NCBI GenBank assembly: GCA_947450225.1
Contig: CANFUO010000012.1
Location: 1 to 37,209, forward strand
Reading direction: 5' to 3'
Length of the DNA: 37,209 bases
Source: Burkholderiaceae bacterium
Lineage (GTDB): Bacteria > Pseudomonadota > Gammaproteobacteria > Burkholderiales > Burkholderiaceae
Below the pieces are notes generated by a model. The model worked only from the letters and a program-made list of their open reading frames with translations, was not told the DNA's origin and did no database searches. The position numbers were made by a program, and so were the translations under genes. This document shows positions 1 through 8,064 of this stretch, piece after piece (position 1 is the first letter of the stretch; each line of letters opens with the position of its first letter).

Positions 1-63
1 AATGAACAGAAACAAATCATTGAGCAGTTTGAAACATTTATGAGTGGCTTTCACCCCTATTAA
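1..63 (+). CDS. C-terminal tail of an unidentified protein (partial)
   Basis: Frame 1 is open from the first base and encodes twenty residues ending in SGFHPY before a TAA at 61-63. The stop abuts the stop of the convergent ubiK gene, so the two genes meet tail to tail with no spacer, as is common in this compact genome. Too little is present to recognise a family. That this is a real gene end is inferred from the clean junction and from the absence of any other gene in the first 63 bases. Confidence 0.45.
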   Translation, partial: NEQKQIIEQFETFMSGFHPY

Positions 64-336
64 TTAATGATTAATTTTGGCTTCTAGAGCTTCTACTTTA
101 GCCTCAAGCGCTTCTAGTTTTGCTCTTGTTTTTGCCAACACTTGAACTTGAATATCAAATTCTTGACGCGTAATGAGGTCCATTTTTTGAAATCCTTGGC
201 TCATTAAGCCACGCACATTCTTTTCAAGATCTTTTGCTGGGGAGTCTTTAACAGCGTCCATCACCTTTTTTTGGACATCTTCAGCCATGGTTTGAAACTT
301 TTGAAGGAAATCATTATTGCTCATAGTCGTATTCAT
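64..336 (-). CDS. ubiK: UbiK-type ubiquinone biosynthesis accessory factor (BMFP/YqiC family)
   Basis: Small coiled-coil protein of the UbiK (YqiC, formerly BMFP) family, which assists the soluble ubiquinone biosynthesis complex and can bind membranes. The sequence has the family layout: an amphipathic N-terminal half, a central segment with DLITRQEFDIQVQVLAKTR, and a C-terminal heptad coiled coil rich in LEAxEAKVEALEAK. The start is uncertain. An ATG at 324 (86 residues, MSNNDF) fits homologue lengths, while the ATG at 336 (90 residues, MNTT) lies exactly six bases after a TATAAC box and would be leaderless. Neither has a Shine-Dalgarno sequence. A longer reading from 414 would run through the promoter and the NtrC-like box and is rejected. 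The family assignment is firm; the start is not. Confidence 0.85.
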   Translation of the reverse strand: MNTTMSNNDFLQKFQTMAEDVQKKVMDAVKDSPAKDLEKNVRGLMSQGFQKMDLITRQEFDIQVQVLAKTRAKLEALEAKVEALEAKINH

Positions 337-342
337 CAAAGA

Positions 343-348
343 GTTATA
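343..348 (-). promoter_or_regulatory. Putative -10 box for ubiK (leaderless type)
   Basis: On the minus strand TATAAC is followed by six bases and the ATG at 336, so transcription would begin at or next to the start codon. No ribosome binding site is visible. The same spacing recurs before gshA, gpmA, the rhodanese gene, rpoH, ftsY, pth and the TPR-lolB gene. No convincing -35 box was found. Confidence 0.4.
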
Positions 349-387
349 TATAAGCCCTATTATGGGGAATATTTGATGAATACGCAA

Positions 388-404
388 TTCACCAAAATGG
401 TGCA
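388..404 (+). promoter_or_regulatory. NtrC-like binding site 1
   Basis: TTCACC-AAAAT-GGTGCA matches the NtrC consensus TGCACY-N5-GGTGCA with one change in the half-sites. It lies upstream of torF-glnK-amtB, genes typically under nitrogen control. Site assignment is by motif likeness only. I could not find a sigma-54 promoter with correct GG-N10-GC spacing between it and torF. Confidence 0.5.
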
Positions 405-417
405 ATTGTGACAACTA

Positions 418-434
418 TGCTACAAAATGGTGTG
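418..434 (+). promoter_or_regulatory. NtrC-like binding site 2 (weaker)
   Basis: TGCTAC-AAAAT-GGTGTG resembles the first site, sharing the core CAAAATGGTG, but is more divergent in its outer bases. The two centres are 30 bp apart, about three helical turns, so bound dimers would sit on the same face of the DNA, as at classical NtrC enhancers. Confidence 0.35.
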
Positions 435-458
435 AAGGCTCAAGTCAGGTGAAGATGA

Positions 459-470
459 ATTGTTAACAAT
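459..470. promoter_or_regulatory. Perfect 12-bp palindrome in the torF upstream region
   Basis: ATTGTTAACAAT is a perfect dyad. It lies between the NtrC-like boxes and a long inverted repeat, 67 bases before the torF start. It may be an operator for an unidentified dimeric regulator. Confidence 0.35.
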
Positions 471-507
471 AGAGTCAAGCAAGAAGAGTTTTGGATATTG
501 ACTCTAT
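469..507 (+). repeat. 10-bp perfect inverted repeat upstream of torF, possible leader hairpin
   Basis: ATAGAGTCAA (469-478) and TTGACTCTAT (498-507) are exact reverse complements separated by 19 bases. A run of six T (514-519) and the torF Shine-Dalgarno (GGAG, 528-531) follow. If transcription starts upstream, this would be a hairpin in the mRNA leader and could act as an attenuator. If it starts downstream, it could be a protein-binding site. Confidence 0.5.
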
Positions 508-537
508 GCTAACTTTTTTAATTTATTGGAGCTTACT

Positions 538-1395
538 ATGAAAAAAATTATCGCTATTTCAGCAATTGCAGCAGCAGCATCATTAATGATGAGTGCAAAC
601 GTTATGGCAGCAGATGCGCCAGCAGCCGCTCCGGATCCAGGTCCTGTTACTGCAAACGTTACTTTAGCTAGCCAATACCGTTATCGCGGTATTTCACAAA
701 CAAATTCATTACCTGCGATTCAAGGTGGTTTTGATTATGCTCATGAGAGTGGGTTCTACATTGGTAACTGGAACTCAAGTATTAGTTGGATTAATGATGG
801 CTATAGTGGAGTTACCCCTTCAGTGTCAGCTCCAATCGAAATGGATTTCTACGCAGGTTACAAAAAAGAAGTTACTGAAGGTTTAACTTTAGATGTTGGT
901 TTATTAGAGTATTACTATCCAACTAAAAATCTTCCTGGCTCAAGCACATATACTGGTGGAACATCCTCATATTCTGGTCGTCAAGCTGCAGGTCAATCCC
1001 CAAGTACTTTAGAAGCTTATATCGGAGCTACTTACGGTTTTGCAACATTGAAGTATTCCTATGCTTTAACGAATTTATTCGGTATTGATCAAAGTAAAGG
1101 TGCTCAGTACATTGATTTATCTCTTAACTATGACACAGGCTGGGAAGGTATAACGCTTAATGGTCATGTTGGTTATCAATATGTTCCAAGTGTTTCTGTT
1201 GCAGCTAGTAACGTAGCTGATGCATCTTTTTCATACACTGACTGGAAGATTGGCTTAACAAAGGACTTCGGTAATGGTTTAGCAGGCGCAATTGCTTACA
1301 TTGGAACAAATGCCAATGGTTATGCTTATTACAATCCAAACTTAGACAATACCGGTAAAGGTACGGCTTTTGTTTCTTTAACCAAAACTTTCTAA
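538..1395 (+). CDS. TorF-family putative outer membrane porin
   Basis: A 285-residue exported protein of the TorF family of putative porins (TIGR02001-like), with a signal peptide of about 28 residues ending in VMA before ADAPAAA. The mature chain opens with VTANVTLASQYRYRGISQT, characteristic of this family, and shows alternating aromatic beta strands ending in a C-terminal phenylalanine (SLTKTF), the signal for outer-membrane barrel insertion. The start at 538 is chosen because GGAG lies seven bases upstream; a TTG at 526 overlaps that sequence. The gene precedes glnK and amtB in the same direction with a 24-base gap, so it may pass nitrogen-containing solutes or ammonium across the outer membrane. 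That role is inferred from context; the substrate is unknown. Confidence 0.85.
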   Translation: MKKIIAISAIAAAASLMMSANVMAADAPAAAPDPGPVTANVTLASQYRYRGISQTNSLPAIQGGFDYAHESGFYIGNWNSSISWINDGYSGVTPSVSAPIEMDFYAGYKKEVTEGLTLDVGLLEYYYPTKNLPGSSTYTGGTSSYSGRQAAGQSPSTLEAYIGATYGFATLKYSYALTNLFGIDQSKGAQYIDLSLNYDTGWEGITLNGHVGYQYVPSVSVAASNVADASFSYTDWKIGLTKDFGNGLAGAIAYIGTNANGYAYYNPNLDNTGKGTAFVSLTKTF

Positions 1396-1398
1396 TAA

Positions 1399-1758
<360 letters not shown>

Positions 1759-1773
1759 AGAGGAGCAATACTA

Positions 1774-3258
1774 ATGAAACATTGGATGAAAAAATTAATT
1801 GTCTCAGGCGCTTTGTTATTAAGTTTTGGAGCCGCATCATTAGCTCCAACGTCAATGGCATTTGCCCAAGATAAGGCAGCTCCAGCTGTAACAGCTCCTG
1901 CAACGGCATCAGCAACAGCAGCCCCCGCAGAACCGGCAGCAACACCAGTACCGAACAAAGGTGATACTGCTTGGTTATTAGTATGTACTGCGTTAGTCAT
2001 CATGATGAGTGTTCCTGCTTTAGCATTGTTCTACGGTGGCTTAGTAAGAACGAAGAACATGCTTTCAGTTCTTATGCAGTGTATGGTCGTGTTTTCGCTG
2101 ATTATGGTTTTATGGGCGATATATGGCTACAGCATTGCATTTACGGAAGGAAATGCTTTCTTTGGCGGTTTTGATCGATTGTTCTTGGCGGGCATAACTC
2201 CTGACTCAGTTGCTGCGACCTTTAGTAAGGGTGTAGTCGTTCCTGAGCTTGCATATATGGTTTTCCAGGCAGCATTTGCTTCAATTACAGTATGTTTAAT
2301 TATTGGATCATTTGTAGAACGCATTAAGTTCTCTGCAGTCTTATTATTTGCAGTGTTATGGTTCTCATTTAGCTACTTGCCTATTGCTCATATGGTATGG
2401 TTCTGGCCTGGCCCTGACCTCTTTACAGATGCTGAGGCTGCAGAAAAAGCAACAGCAACTGCAGGATGGTTATTCCAAAAAGGAGCTCTTGACTTTGCCG
2501 GCGGTACAGTTGTTCATATCAACGCAGCGATTGCTGGTCTGGTAGGTGCATACGTAATTGGTAAACGTGTTGGTTACGGTAAAGAGCCATTCAAGCCACA
2601 TAACTTAACTTTAACGATGGTAGGTGCATCATTATTGTGGGTAGGTTGGTTTGGGTTTAACGCAGGATCAGCCTTAGAAGCGAATGGAAGTGCTGCACTC
2701 GCATTTGCAAACACATTAATGGCTACTGCAGCGGCTGTGCTTTCTTGGATCTTTGCTGAATGGGCACTCAAAGGTAAGCCTTCTATGTTGGGTGGTGCAT
2801 CTGGTGCAGTTGCAGGCTTGGTAGCGATTACTCCTGCTGCTGGTTATGTTGGCGTCATGGGCTCACTCATCATCGGTTTAATTGCTGGTGTATTGTGCTT
2901 GTGGGGTGTAACTGGACTCAAGAAGTTACTCAAAGCTGATGATAGCCTTGATGTATTCGGAGTTCACGGCGTAGGTGGTATTACTGGCGCATTGTTAACA
3001 GGTGTATTTTGCTCACCTTCTTTAGGTGGAACAGGTATATACGACTACGTTGCGAATGCAGTTAATCCAGAATACGACATGCTTGGCCAAGTGATTATTC
3101 AAGCAACAGCGGTTGGAACGACTCTCTTGTGGTCCGGAGTTGTAGCTTATATCAGCTTCAAAATAGTTGATATGGTCGTCGGATTACGTGTTTCTGAAGA
3201 AGAAGAGCGTGAAGGTTTAGATATTTCATCACACGGTGAAACAGCTTATCAAATGTAA
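1774..3258 (+). CDS. amtB: Ammonium transporter AmtB
   Basis: A 494-residue inner membrane ammonium channel. A signal peptide of about 31 residues (ending AFA) is followed by an Ala/Pro-rich linker to about residue 60 and then eleven expected membrane helices, starting near DTAWLLVCTALVIMM. The twin pore histidines are visible at about residue 248 (GGTVVHINAAIAGL) and 398 (FGVHGVGGITGAL). The motif GLVRTKNMLSVLMQ and the tail GLRVSEEEEREGLDISSHGE are typical of GlnK-regulated Amt proteins. GAGGAG precedes the ATG. A strong terminator follows, so torF-glnK-amtB is probably one unit. The low-complexity linker after the signal peptide is longer than in E. coli AmtB but is common in Burkholderiales. 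Confidence 0.95.
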   Translation: MKHWMKKLIVSGALLLSFGAASLAPTSMAFAQDKAAPAVTAPATASATAAPAEPAATPVPNKGDTAWLLVCTALVIMMSVPALALFYGGLVRTKNMLSVLMQCMVVFSLIMVLWAIYGYSIAFTEGNAFFGGFDRLFLAGITPDSVAATFSKGVVVPELAYMVFQAAFASITVCLIIGSFVERIKFSAVLLFAVLWFSFSYLPIAHMVWFWPGPDLFTDAEAAEKATATAGWLFQKGALDFAGGTVVHINAAIAGLVGAYVIGKRVGYGKEPFKPHNLTLTMVGASLLWVGWFGFNAGSALEANGSAALAFANTLMATAAAVLSWIFAEWALKGKPSMLGGASGAVAGLVAITPAAGYVGVMGSLIIGLIAGVLCLWGVTGLKKLLKADDSLDVFGVHGVGGITGALLTGVFCSPSLGGTGIYDYVANAVNPEYDMLGQVIIQATAVGTTLLWSGVVAYISFKIVDMVVGLRVSEEEEREGLDISSHGETAYQM

Positions 3259-3283
3259 TATCCCCTAGTAGTTGAAGTCTCTT

Positions 3284-3310
3284 AAGGGCATCTTTTGATG
3301 CCCTTTTTTT
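3284..3310 (+). terminator. Rho-independent terminator after amtB
   Basis: GGGCATC (3286-3292), a TTTT loop and GATGCCC (3297-3303) form a 7-bp stem, extended by flanking AA/TT and followed by a T run to 3310. It ends the nitrogen unit before the gshA promoter. Confidence 0.9.
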
Positions 3311-3360
3311 CATTTATGTCAGGGAAAACCCTTTTTTTAAACGACTTCATCAAATTTAAA

Positions 3361-3366
3361 TACAAT
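3361..3366 (+). promoter_or_regulatory. Putative -10 box for gshA (leaderless type)
   Basis: TACAAT is followed by six bases and the ATG at 3373. No Shine-Dalgarno is present, and the upstream terminator isolates the gene, so a promoter is needed here. The -35 region is weak. This box supports the start at 3373 over any upstream reading, which would begin inside the amtB terminator. Confidence 0.5.
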
Positions 3367-3372
3367 AGCAGT

Positions 3373-4665
3373 ATGGTCCCACATTTAATTACTGCACTTA
3401 CAGGCCCTTTACTCGAATTAGAGAAAAAGGTTTTAGACGCCACGCCTACGATTGAGCGGTGGTTTCGTTTGGAATGGCAAGATCACACGCCACCTTTTTA
3501 TTGTTCGGTTGACTTACGTAATTCAGGATTTAAATTAGCACCTGTAGACACTAATCTATTTCCAGGCGGTTTTAACAATCTCTCTCAGGAGATGATGCCA
3601 CTTGCTGTTCAAGCCGCGATGGCTTCGATTGAAAAGATATGTCCAGAAGCTAGAAATCTATTATTAATACCAGAGCGGCATACCCGTAATGTCTTTTATC
3701 TACAAAATGTGGCACGATTAGCCGCAATACTGAGACAAACAGGATTAAATGTTCGTTTGGGTAGTTTGTCTGAAGAAATTAAGAAACCAACCAGTGTAGA
3801 CCTTCCAGATGGACAGCGCTTAATTCTTGAGCCACTAGTTCGATTGGGATTAAAAGGAAGAAGACTAGGATTAAAAGATTTTGATCCATGCTCAATATTA
3901 CTGAATAATGATTTATCAGCTGGTGTACCAGATATATTAAAAAATATTAATGAACAGTATGTATTGCCGCCCCTTCATGCCGGTTGGTCAACACGGCGCA
4001 AATCTCATCATTTTGATGCTTATGATGATGTAATTAAAAAATTTACTAAGGTTTTAGATATCGATCCTTGGTTATTAAACCCTTACTTTTCAACCGTTAA
4101 AAATGTCGATTTTAATGAACGGATTGGTGAAGAAGAGCTGCAAGATAAAGCCGCCGCTTTACTAAAAAAAGTGGCTAAAAAATATAAGCAGATGGGTATT
4201 AAAGAAAAGCCTTATGTTGTGGTCAAGCCGGATGCTGGAACCTATGGTATGGGCATTATGTCGATTCAGGATGCTAGTGAATTAAAAGAGCTCAATCGTC
4301 GTGATCGAAATAAAATGAGCGTCATCAAAGAAGGCCTTGAGGTACACGACATCATTATTCAAGAGGGTGTACATACCTTTGAAAAGGTAAATGAAGCGGT
4401 TGCAGAGCCAGTCGTTTATATGATTGATCGATATGTTGTAGGTGGTTTTTATCGTGTGCATACAGGTCGAGGACCTAATGAAGTTTTAAATGCTCCAGGA
4501 ATGCATTTTGTGCCACTAGCTTTTGAGCAAAACGCCATACCGGACGTTACAGCAAAACCTGGTAGTGCAGTGCCTAACCGTTTTTATTTATACGGCGTAG
4601 TCGCACGCTTAGCCTTGCTTGCGGCTTCTTTGGAACTAGAGCGCACCGACCCTAATATCGAATAA
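3373..4665 (+). CDS. gshA: Glutamate-cysteine ligase (proteobacterial GshA type)
   Basis: Makes gamma-glutamylcysteine from glutamate and cysteine with ATP, the first step of glutathione synthesis. The 430-residue protein belongs to the GshA family seen in Acidithiobacillus and Burkholderiales (TIGR02049-like), which differs from E. coli GshA. Recognisable stretches include PPFYCSVDLRNSGFKLAPVD near residue 40, an internal KPYVVVKPDAGTYGMGIM ATP-binding segment, and EPVVYMIDRYVVGGFYRVH. The start at 3373 is chosen from a -10 box six bases upstream and from family length; the open frame extends upstream to 3295 inside the amtB terminator. gshB follows two bases after the stop, which supports the assignment. 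No ribosome binding site is present. Confidence 0.9.
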   Translation: MVPHLITALTGPLLELEKKVLDATPTIERWFRLEWQDHTPPFYCSVDLRNSGFKLAPVDTNLFPGGFNNLSQEMMPLAVQAAMASIEKICPEARNLLLIPERHTRNVFYLQNVARLAAILRQTGLNVRLGSLSEEIKKPTSVDLPDGQRLILEPLVRLGLKGRRLGLKDFDPCSILLNNDLSAGVPDILKNINEQYVLPPLHAGWSTRRKSHHFDAYDDVIKKFTKVLDIDPWLLNPYFSTVKNVDFNERIGEEELQDKAAALLKKVAKKYKQMGIKEKPYVVVKPDAGTYGMGIMSIQDASELKELNRRDRNKMSVIKEGLEVHDIIIQEGVHTFEKVNEAVAEPVVYMIDRYVVGGFYRVHTGRGPNEVLNAPGMHFVPLAFEQNAIPDVTAKPGSAVPNRFYLYGVVARLALLAASLELERTDPNIE

Positions 4666-4667
4666 AT

Positions 4668-5618
4668 ATGCTAAAGCTGCTATTCATTGCTGATCCACTT
4701 GAGACTTTTAAAGCGTATAAAGACTCAACTCTAGCGATGATGAATGCAGCTCATTCTGCGGGACACCGCGTATTTCATGCGAATGCAAATACTTTGTGTT
4801 CAAAGAATCATGAAATACATGCCTTTTGCCAAGAAATCTCTGTTGATAAGAAACAAAATCCTTGGTTTGTAGTGATTCACCAGCAATTGCATAACCTGCA
4901 AGATTTTGATGGCGTCATCATGCGTCAAGATCCACCGTTTTCAGTGGAGTTTTTGGCCAACACTTGGCTATTGTCACAGGCAGAGCGACTCGGGGTAAGA
5001 GTCTTTAACTCACCTAGTGCGCTGCGTGACCACTCTGAAAAAATTTCGATTTTAGAATTTCCTGAGTATATTACCCCAACGATCGTTAGTCGATCCGTTG
5101 AACAAATCAAAGATTTCCACGCCCTCAATCAAGATATTGTGATTAAACCACTCGATGGCATGGGTGGCATGGGAGTCTTTCGGGTTGGTCCTGATGGTTT
5201 GAATATTGGCAGTATTGTGGAAACTTTGGGTGAGTATGGCAAGCGGAGTTTAATGGCCCAAAAATACTTACCAGCAATTAAAGATGGTGATAAAAGACTC
5301 TTATTGATTAATGGTCAAGCAGTCCCATATGTTTTGGCGAGAATCCCTCAAGCAGGTGATATCAGAGGTAATTTGGCAGCAGGAGGTAAGGGTGTTGCGC
5401 AGGCCCTCTCCCCAAAAGAAACAGAAATTGCACAGAAATTAGGCCCGATACTCATGCAAAGAGGATTATTCATCGTTGGTCTTGATATCATAGGTGAGAG
5501 CCTAACCGAAATCAACGTAACGAGTCCTACAGGATTTGTCGAGATTACAGAGCAAACAGGGTTTGATGTCGCCAAATTTTGGCTTGAACAAATGGAACAA
5601 AGTATTCAGGATCAATGA
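4668..5618 (+). CDS. gshB: Glutathione synthetase
   Basis: Joins glycine to gamma-glutamylcysteine, completing glutathione. The 316-residue protein is an ATP-grasp enzyme of usual length. Visible motifs are MRQDPPF near residue 84, VIKPLDGMGGMGVF for nucleotide binding, DIRGNLAAGGKG, and GLDIIGESLTEINVTSPTG for metal and substrate binding. It starts two bases after gshA with no obvious ribosome binding site of its own, suggesting coupled translation. Its TGA stop overlaps the first base of the EIIA start codon, tying glutathione synthesis to the downstream PTS genes in one operon. Confidence 0.95.
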   Translation: MLKLLFIADPLETFKAYKDSTLAMMNAAHSAGHRVFHANANTLCSKNHEIHAFCQEISVDKKQNPWFVVIHQQLHNLQDFDGVIMRQDPPFSVEFLANTWLLSQAERLGVRVFNSPSALRDHSEKISILEFPEYITPTIVSRSVEQIKDFHALNQDIVIKPLDGMGGMGVFRVGPDGLNIGSIVETLGEYGKRSLMAQKYLPAIKDGDKRLLLINGQAVPYVLARIPQAGDIRGNLAAGGKGVAQALSPKETEIAQKLGPILMQRGLFIVGLDIIGESLTEINVTSPTGFVEITEQTGFDVAKFWLEQMEQSIQDQ

Positions 5619-6034
5619 TGGCAGGAATCTTAATCGTAGCCCATACCCCGCTTGCAAGTGCACTGTTCAATTTTGTGGAACATATCTATGGGAAAGTGCC
5701 TGAAAATGTTTTTGCTGTCGATGTGCCACCTCATGAAGACGCAAAAGTAACCTTCAACAAGTTACAAAATATTGTTGATGGCATGGTAGGGGCTAATGAG
5801 CTATTGGTCATCACCGATATTATGGGTGCTACACCTTCTAATGTGGCAAGTCGACTGGTCAATAAAACCGAGAACTATAAAGATATTCAAGTGATCACGG
5901 GTGTGAATTTACCGATGCTATTACGAGCAATCAGTCATCGTCATGAGCCAATTACCCAGATTATGGAAAAGTCATTACAAGGTGGTCAGCAAGGCGTAAT
6001 GAAAATTAGAGATATTAGTAAAGTTTCTTTGTAA
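5618..6034 (+). CDS. PTS EIIA component, mannose family
   Basis: A 138-residue EIIA protein of the mannose/fructose (EIIA-Man) family, a cytoplasmic phosphocarrier. The phosphorylation site is the His in GILIVAHTPLASAL at residue 9, and ITDIMGATPSNVA and VITGVNLPMLLRA are family motifs. Two ATG codons lie in tandem (5615 and 5618). The second is preferred because AGGA is six bases upstream and it places the active His at residue 9. No EIIB or EIIC gene lies in the window, so a regulatory role is more likely than sugar uptake; that is an inference. HPr and EI follow directly. Confidence 0.9.
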   Translation: MAGILIVAHTPLASALFNFVEHIYGKVPENVFAVDVPPHEDAKVTFNKLQNIVDGMVGANELLVITDIMGATPSNVASRLVNKTENYKDIQVITGVNLPMLLRAISHRHEPITQIMEKSLQGGQQGVMKIRDISKVSL

Positions 6035-6046
6035 TTTTTTATATTT

Positions 6047-6316
6047 ATGCCATCAGAAGCAATCACAATTATTAATAAATTAGGACTTCATGCAAGGGCC
6101 TCAGCCAAATTGACGCAACTAGCAAGCCAATTCCCCTGTGAGATTACTCTTGAGCGAAAAGGTAGAAAAATTAATGCTAAAAGTATTATGGGCGTTATGA
6201 TGCTTGCCGCAGGTATTGGAAGCGAAGTTATTCTTGATACCCACGGGGATCAAGAGCAAGAGGCTTTTGATGCAATTAAAGCGCTGATTAACGACTATTT
6301 TGGAGAAGGCGGATGA
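6047..6316 (+). CDS. ptsH: Phosphocarrier protein HPr
   Basis: The 89-residue histidine phosphocarrier passes phosphate from EI to EIIA proteins. The active His15 lies in NKLGLHARASAKLTQLA, and Ser46 lies in AKSIMGVMMLAAGIG, the site that HprK kinase phosphorylates where that enzyme exists. Length is normal. The 12-base gap from the EIIA stop is AT-rich with no Shine-Dalgarno, so translation probably depends on the upstream gene. The stop overlaps the ptsI start by four bases (ATGA). Confidence 0.95.
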   Translation: MPSEAITIINKLGLHARASAKLTQLASQFPCEITLERKGRKINAKSIMGVMMLAAGIGSEVILDTHGDQEQEAFDAIKALINDYFGEGG

Positions 6317-8064
6317 CGTTTGTCATTTCAGGGTTATCCGTCTCTAATGGGGTTGCGATTGGAAGGGCACTTACGATTTCTTCGGCATCTCTAGAAGTGG
6401 ATCACCGGTTGATCCAAGAGGGCGAACAAGAGCAAGAATTAAAAAGACTCTACGATGCATTTGCAGTAGCTAAAAAAGAACTCATTGACTTAAAAAATAG
6501 CTTACCAGAGGATGCCCCAGAAGAGTTGGGCGCATTTTTAGAAGTGCATCAACTCATTCTTGATGATCCTGAACTGCAAAAAAAACCTATAGAACTTATC
6601 AAAAAACGACGTTTTAATGCTGCTTGGGCGTTAACTACCGAATTAGATGACTTATTAGATACTTTTGAAAACATTGATGACCCTTACTTAAGAGAGCGTG
6701 GCGCAGATTTTCGGCAAGTCATTGAACGTGTATTAGTTGCGTTACAAGGATCATCTTCGGAAGACAAAACGCATCTATATAAAAAACTTGATCGAGAAAG
6801 TTCGGATGTCATTATTGTTGCTCAAGACATTGCACCACATGACATGTTGAGATTTAAGGAGTTAAATTTTTGTGCTTTTGTCACAGATTTAGGTGGCAAG
6901 AATTCACATACTGCAATTGTTGCAAGAAGCCTAGATATACCTGCAGCTGTTGGCGTTAAAAATGCTTCTGAATTGATTGAGCAGGATGATTGGCTCATTG
7001 TTGATGGCGATCGTGGCATCGTTATTGTTGACCCACCACAAATTATTTTAGAGGAGTATCGTCATCGTCAAGCAGAACATCGACTAGCTAAAAATAAACT
7101 ACAACTCTTAAAACACACGCCGACCAAAACATTAGATGGTGTAAAAATTACTTTGATGGCAAATATTGAAATGCCTGAGGATGCTCAAGATGCCCTAGCT
7201 AAAGGTGCTTTAGGAATCGGATTGTTTCGTTCTGAGTTTTTATTTATGAATCGTCTAGATGGCATTCCGGATGAGGAAGAGCAATATCAAGCCTATTGTC
7301 AAACGGTGATATCGATGCATGGCATGCCTGTCAATATAAGAACTATTGATATTGGCGCTGATAAAAATTTAGATACTGCGGTTGAAACGATTACTTCTGA
7401 TATTTCACCATTAGGTTTAAGGGGTATCCGTTGGTCATTAAGTGAGCCAGATATTTTTCTCGCGCAATTAAGAGCTATTTTGCGAGCGTCAGCACACGGC
7501 AAAGCACAAATCTTAATTCCGATGTTGGCTCAAGCGCGTGAGATAGAACAAACATTTGAGTTAATTACGCGAGCCAAAAAACAGCTTGATGATCGCGGCA
7601 TTGCCTACAATCCTCAAATTCGTGTGGGGGCGATGATTGAGCTTCCTGCGGCGGTATTTATCTTGCCAGTGTTTTTAAAACACTTCGATTTTTTATCGAT
7701 TGGCACTAATGATCTGATTCAATACACATTAGGGATTGACCGTGCAGATAGCTCTGTAGCACATCTATATGATCCATTACACCCTGCAATTTTAAGTATG
7801 ATTTATAAAGTAATTTACGACTGTCAGGAGCTTGGTAAGCCAGTCTCAATTTGTGGTGAGATGGCTGGTGATTCGAAGTTGACACGGCTTTTAATAGCGA
7901 TGGGGTTAACCGATTTCTCAATGCATGCAAGTCAATTATTGACCGTAAAAAGAGAGTTACTCAAATCTGATATGGGTAAATTAAAACAATCGTTAAGGCA
8001 GATATTAATTACGTATGAGCCGCAAATACAAGCAAAATTGATTGCAGACTTGTCTAAAATTTAG
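6313..8064 (+). CDS. ptsI: Phosphoenolpyruvate-protein phosphotransferase (PTS enzyme I)
   Basis: The 583-residue enzyme I takes phosphate from PEP and gives it to HPr. The N-terminal domain ends in the swivelling phosphohistidine segment GGKNSHTAIVARSLDIPAAVG with the active His at about residue 199. The PEP-binding barrel has LFRSEFLFMNR, TIDIGADK, GAMIELPAAV, SIGTNDLIQYTLGIDRAD and the proton-donor Cys in PVSICGEMAGD. All active-site motifs look intact. It overlaps ptsH by four bases and is last in the gshA-gshB-EIIA-ptsH-ptsI series. Its 3' end overlaps the convergent moeB gene by 11 bases, with no terminator between them. Confidence 0.95.
   Translation: MTFVISGLSVSNGVAIGRALTISSASLEVDHRLIQEGEQEQELKRLYDAFAVAKKELIDLKNSLPEDAPEELGAFLEVHQLILDDPELQKKPIELIKKRRFNAAWALTTELDDLLDTFENIDDPYLRERGADFRQVIERVLVALQGSSSEDKTHLYKKLDRESSDVIIVAQDIAPHDMLRFKELNFCAFVTDLGGKNSHTAIVARSLDIPAAVGVKNASELIEQDDWLIVDGDRGIVIVDPPQIILEEYRHRQAEHRLAKNKLQLLKHTPTKTLDGVKITLMANIEMPEDAQDALAKGALGIGLFRSEFLFMNRLDGIPDEEEQYQAYCQTVISMHGMPVNIRTIDIGADKNLDTAVETITSDISPLGLRGIRWSLSEPDIFLAQLRAILRASAHGKAQILIPMLAQAREIEQTFELITRAKKQLDDRGIAYNPQIRVGAMIELPAAVFILPVFLKHFDFLSIGTNDLIQYTLGIDRADSSVAHLYDPLHPAILSMIYKVIYDCQELGKPVSICGEMAGDSKLTRLLIAMGLTDFSMHASQLLTVKRELLKSDMGKLKQSLRQILITYEPQIQAKLIADLSKI

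Noticed and set aside
337-414. N-terminal extension of ubiK up to 414
   Set aside because: It would translate through the -10 box and the NtrC-like palindrome, and homologues do not have such an extension.
491-510. Possible sigma-54 promoter (TGG...TATGCT) before torF
   Set aside because: The GG to GC spacing is 13 bases instead of 10, so the -24/-12 geometry is wrong.
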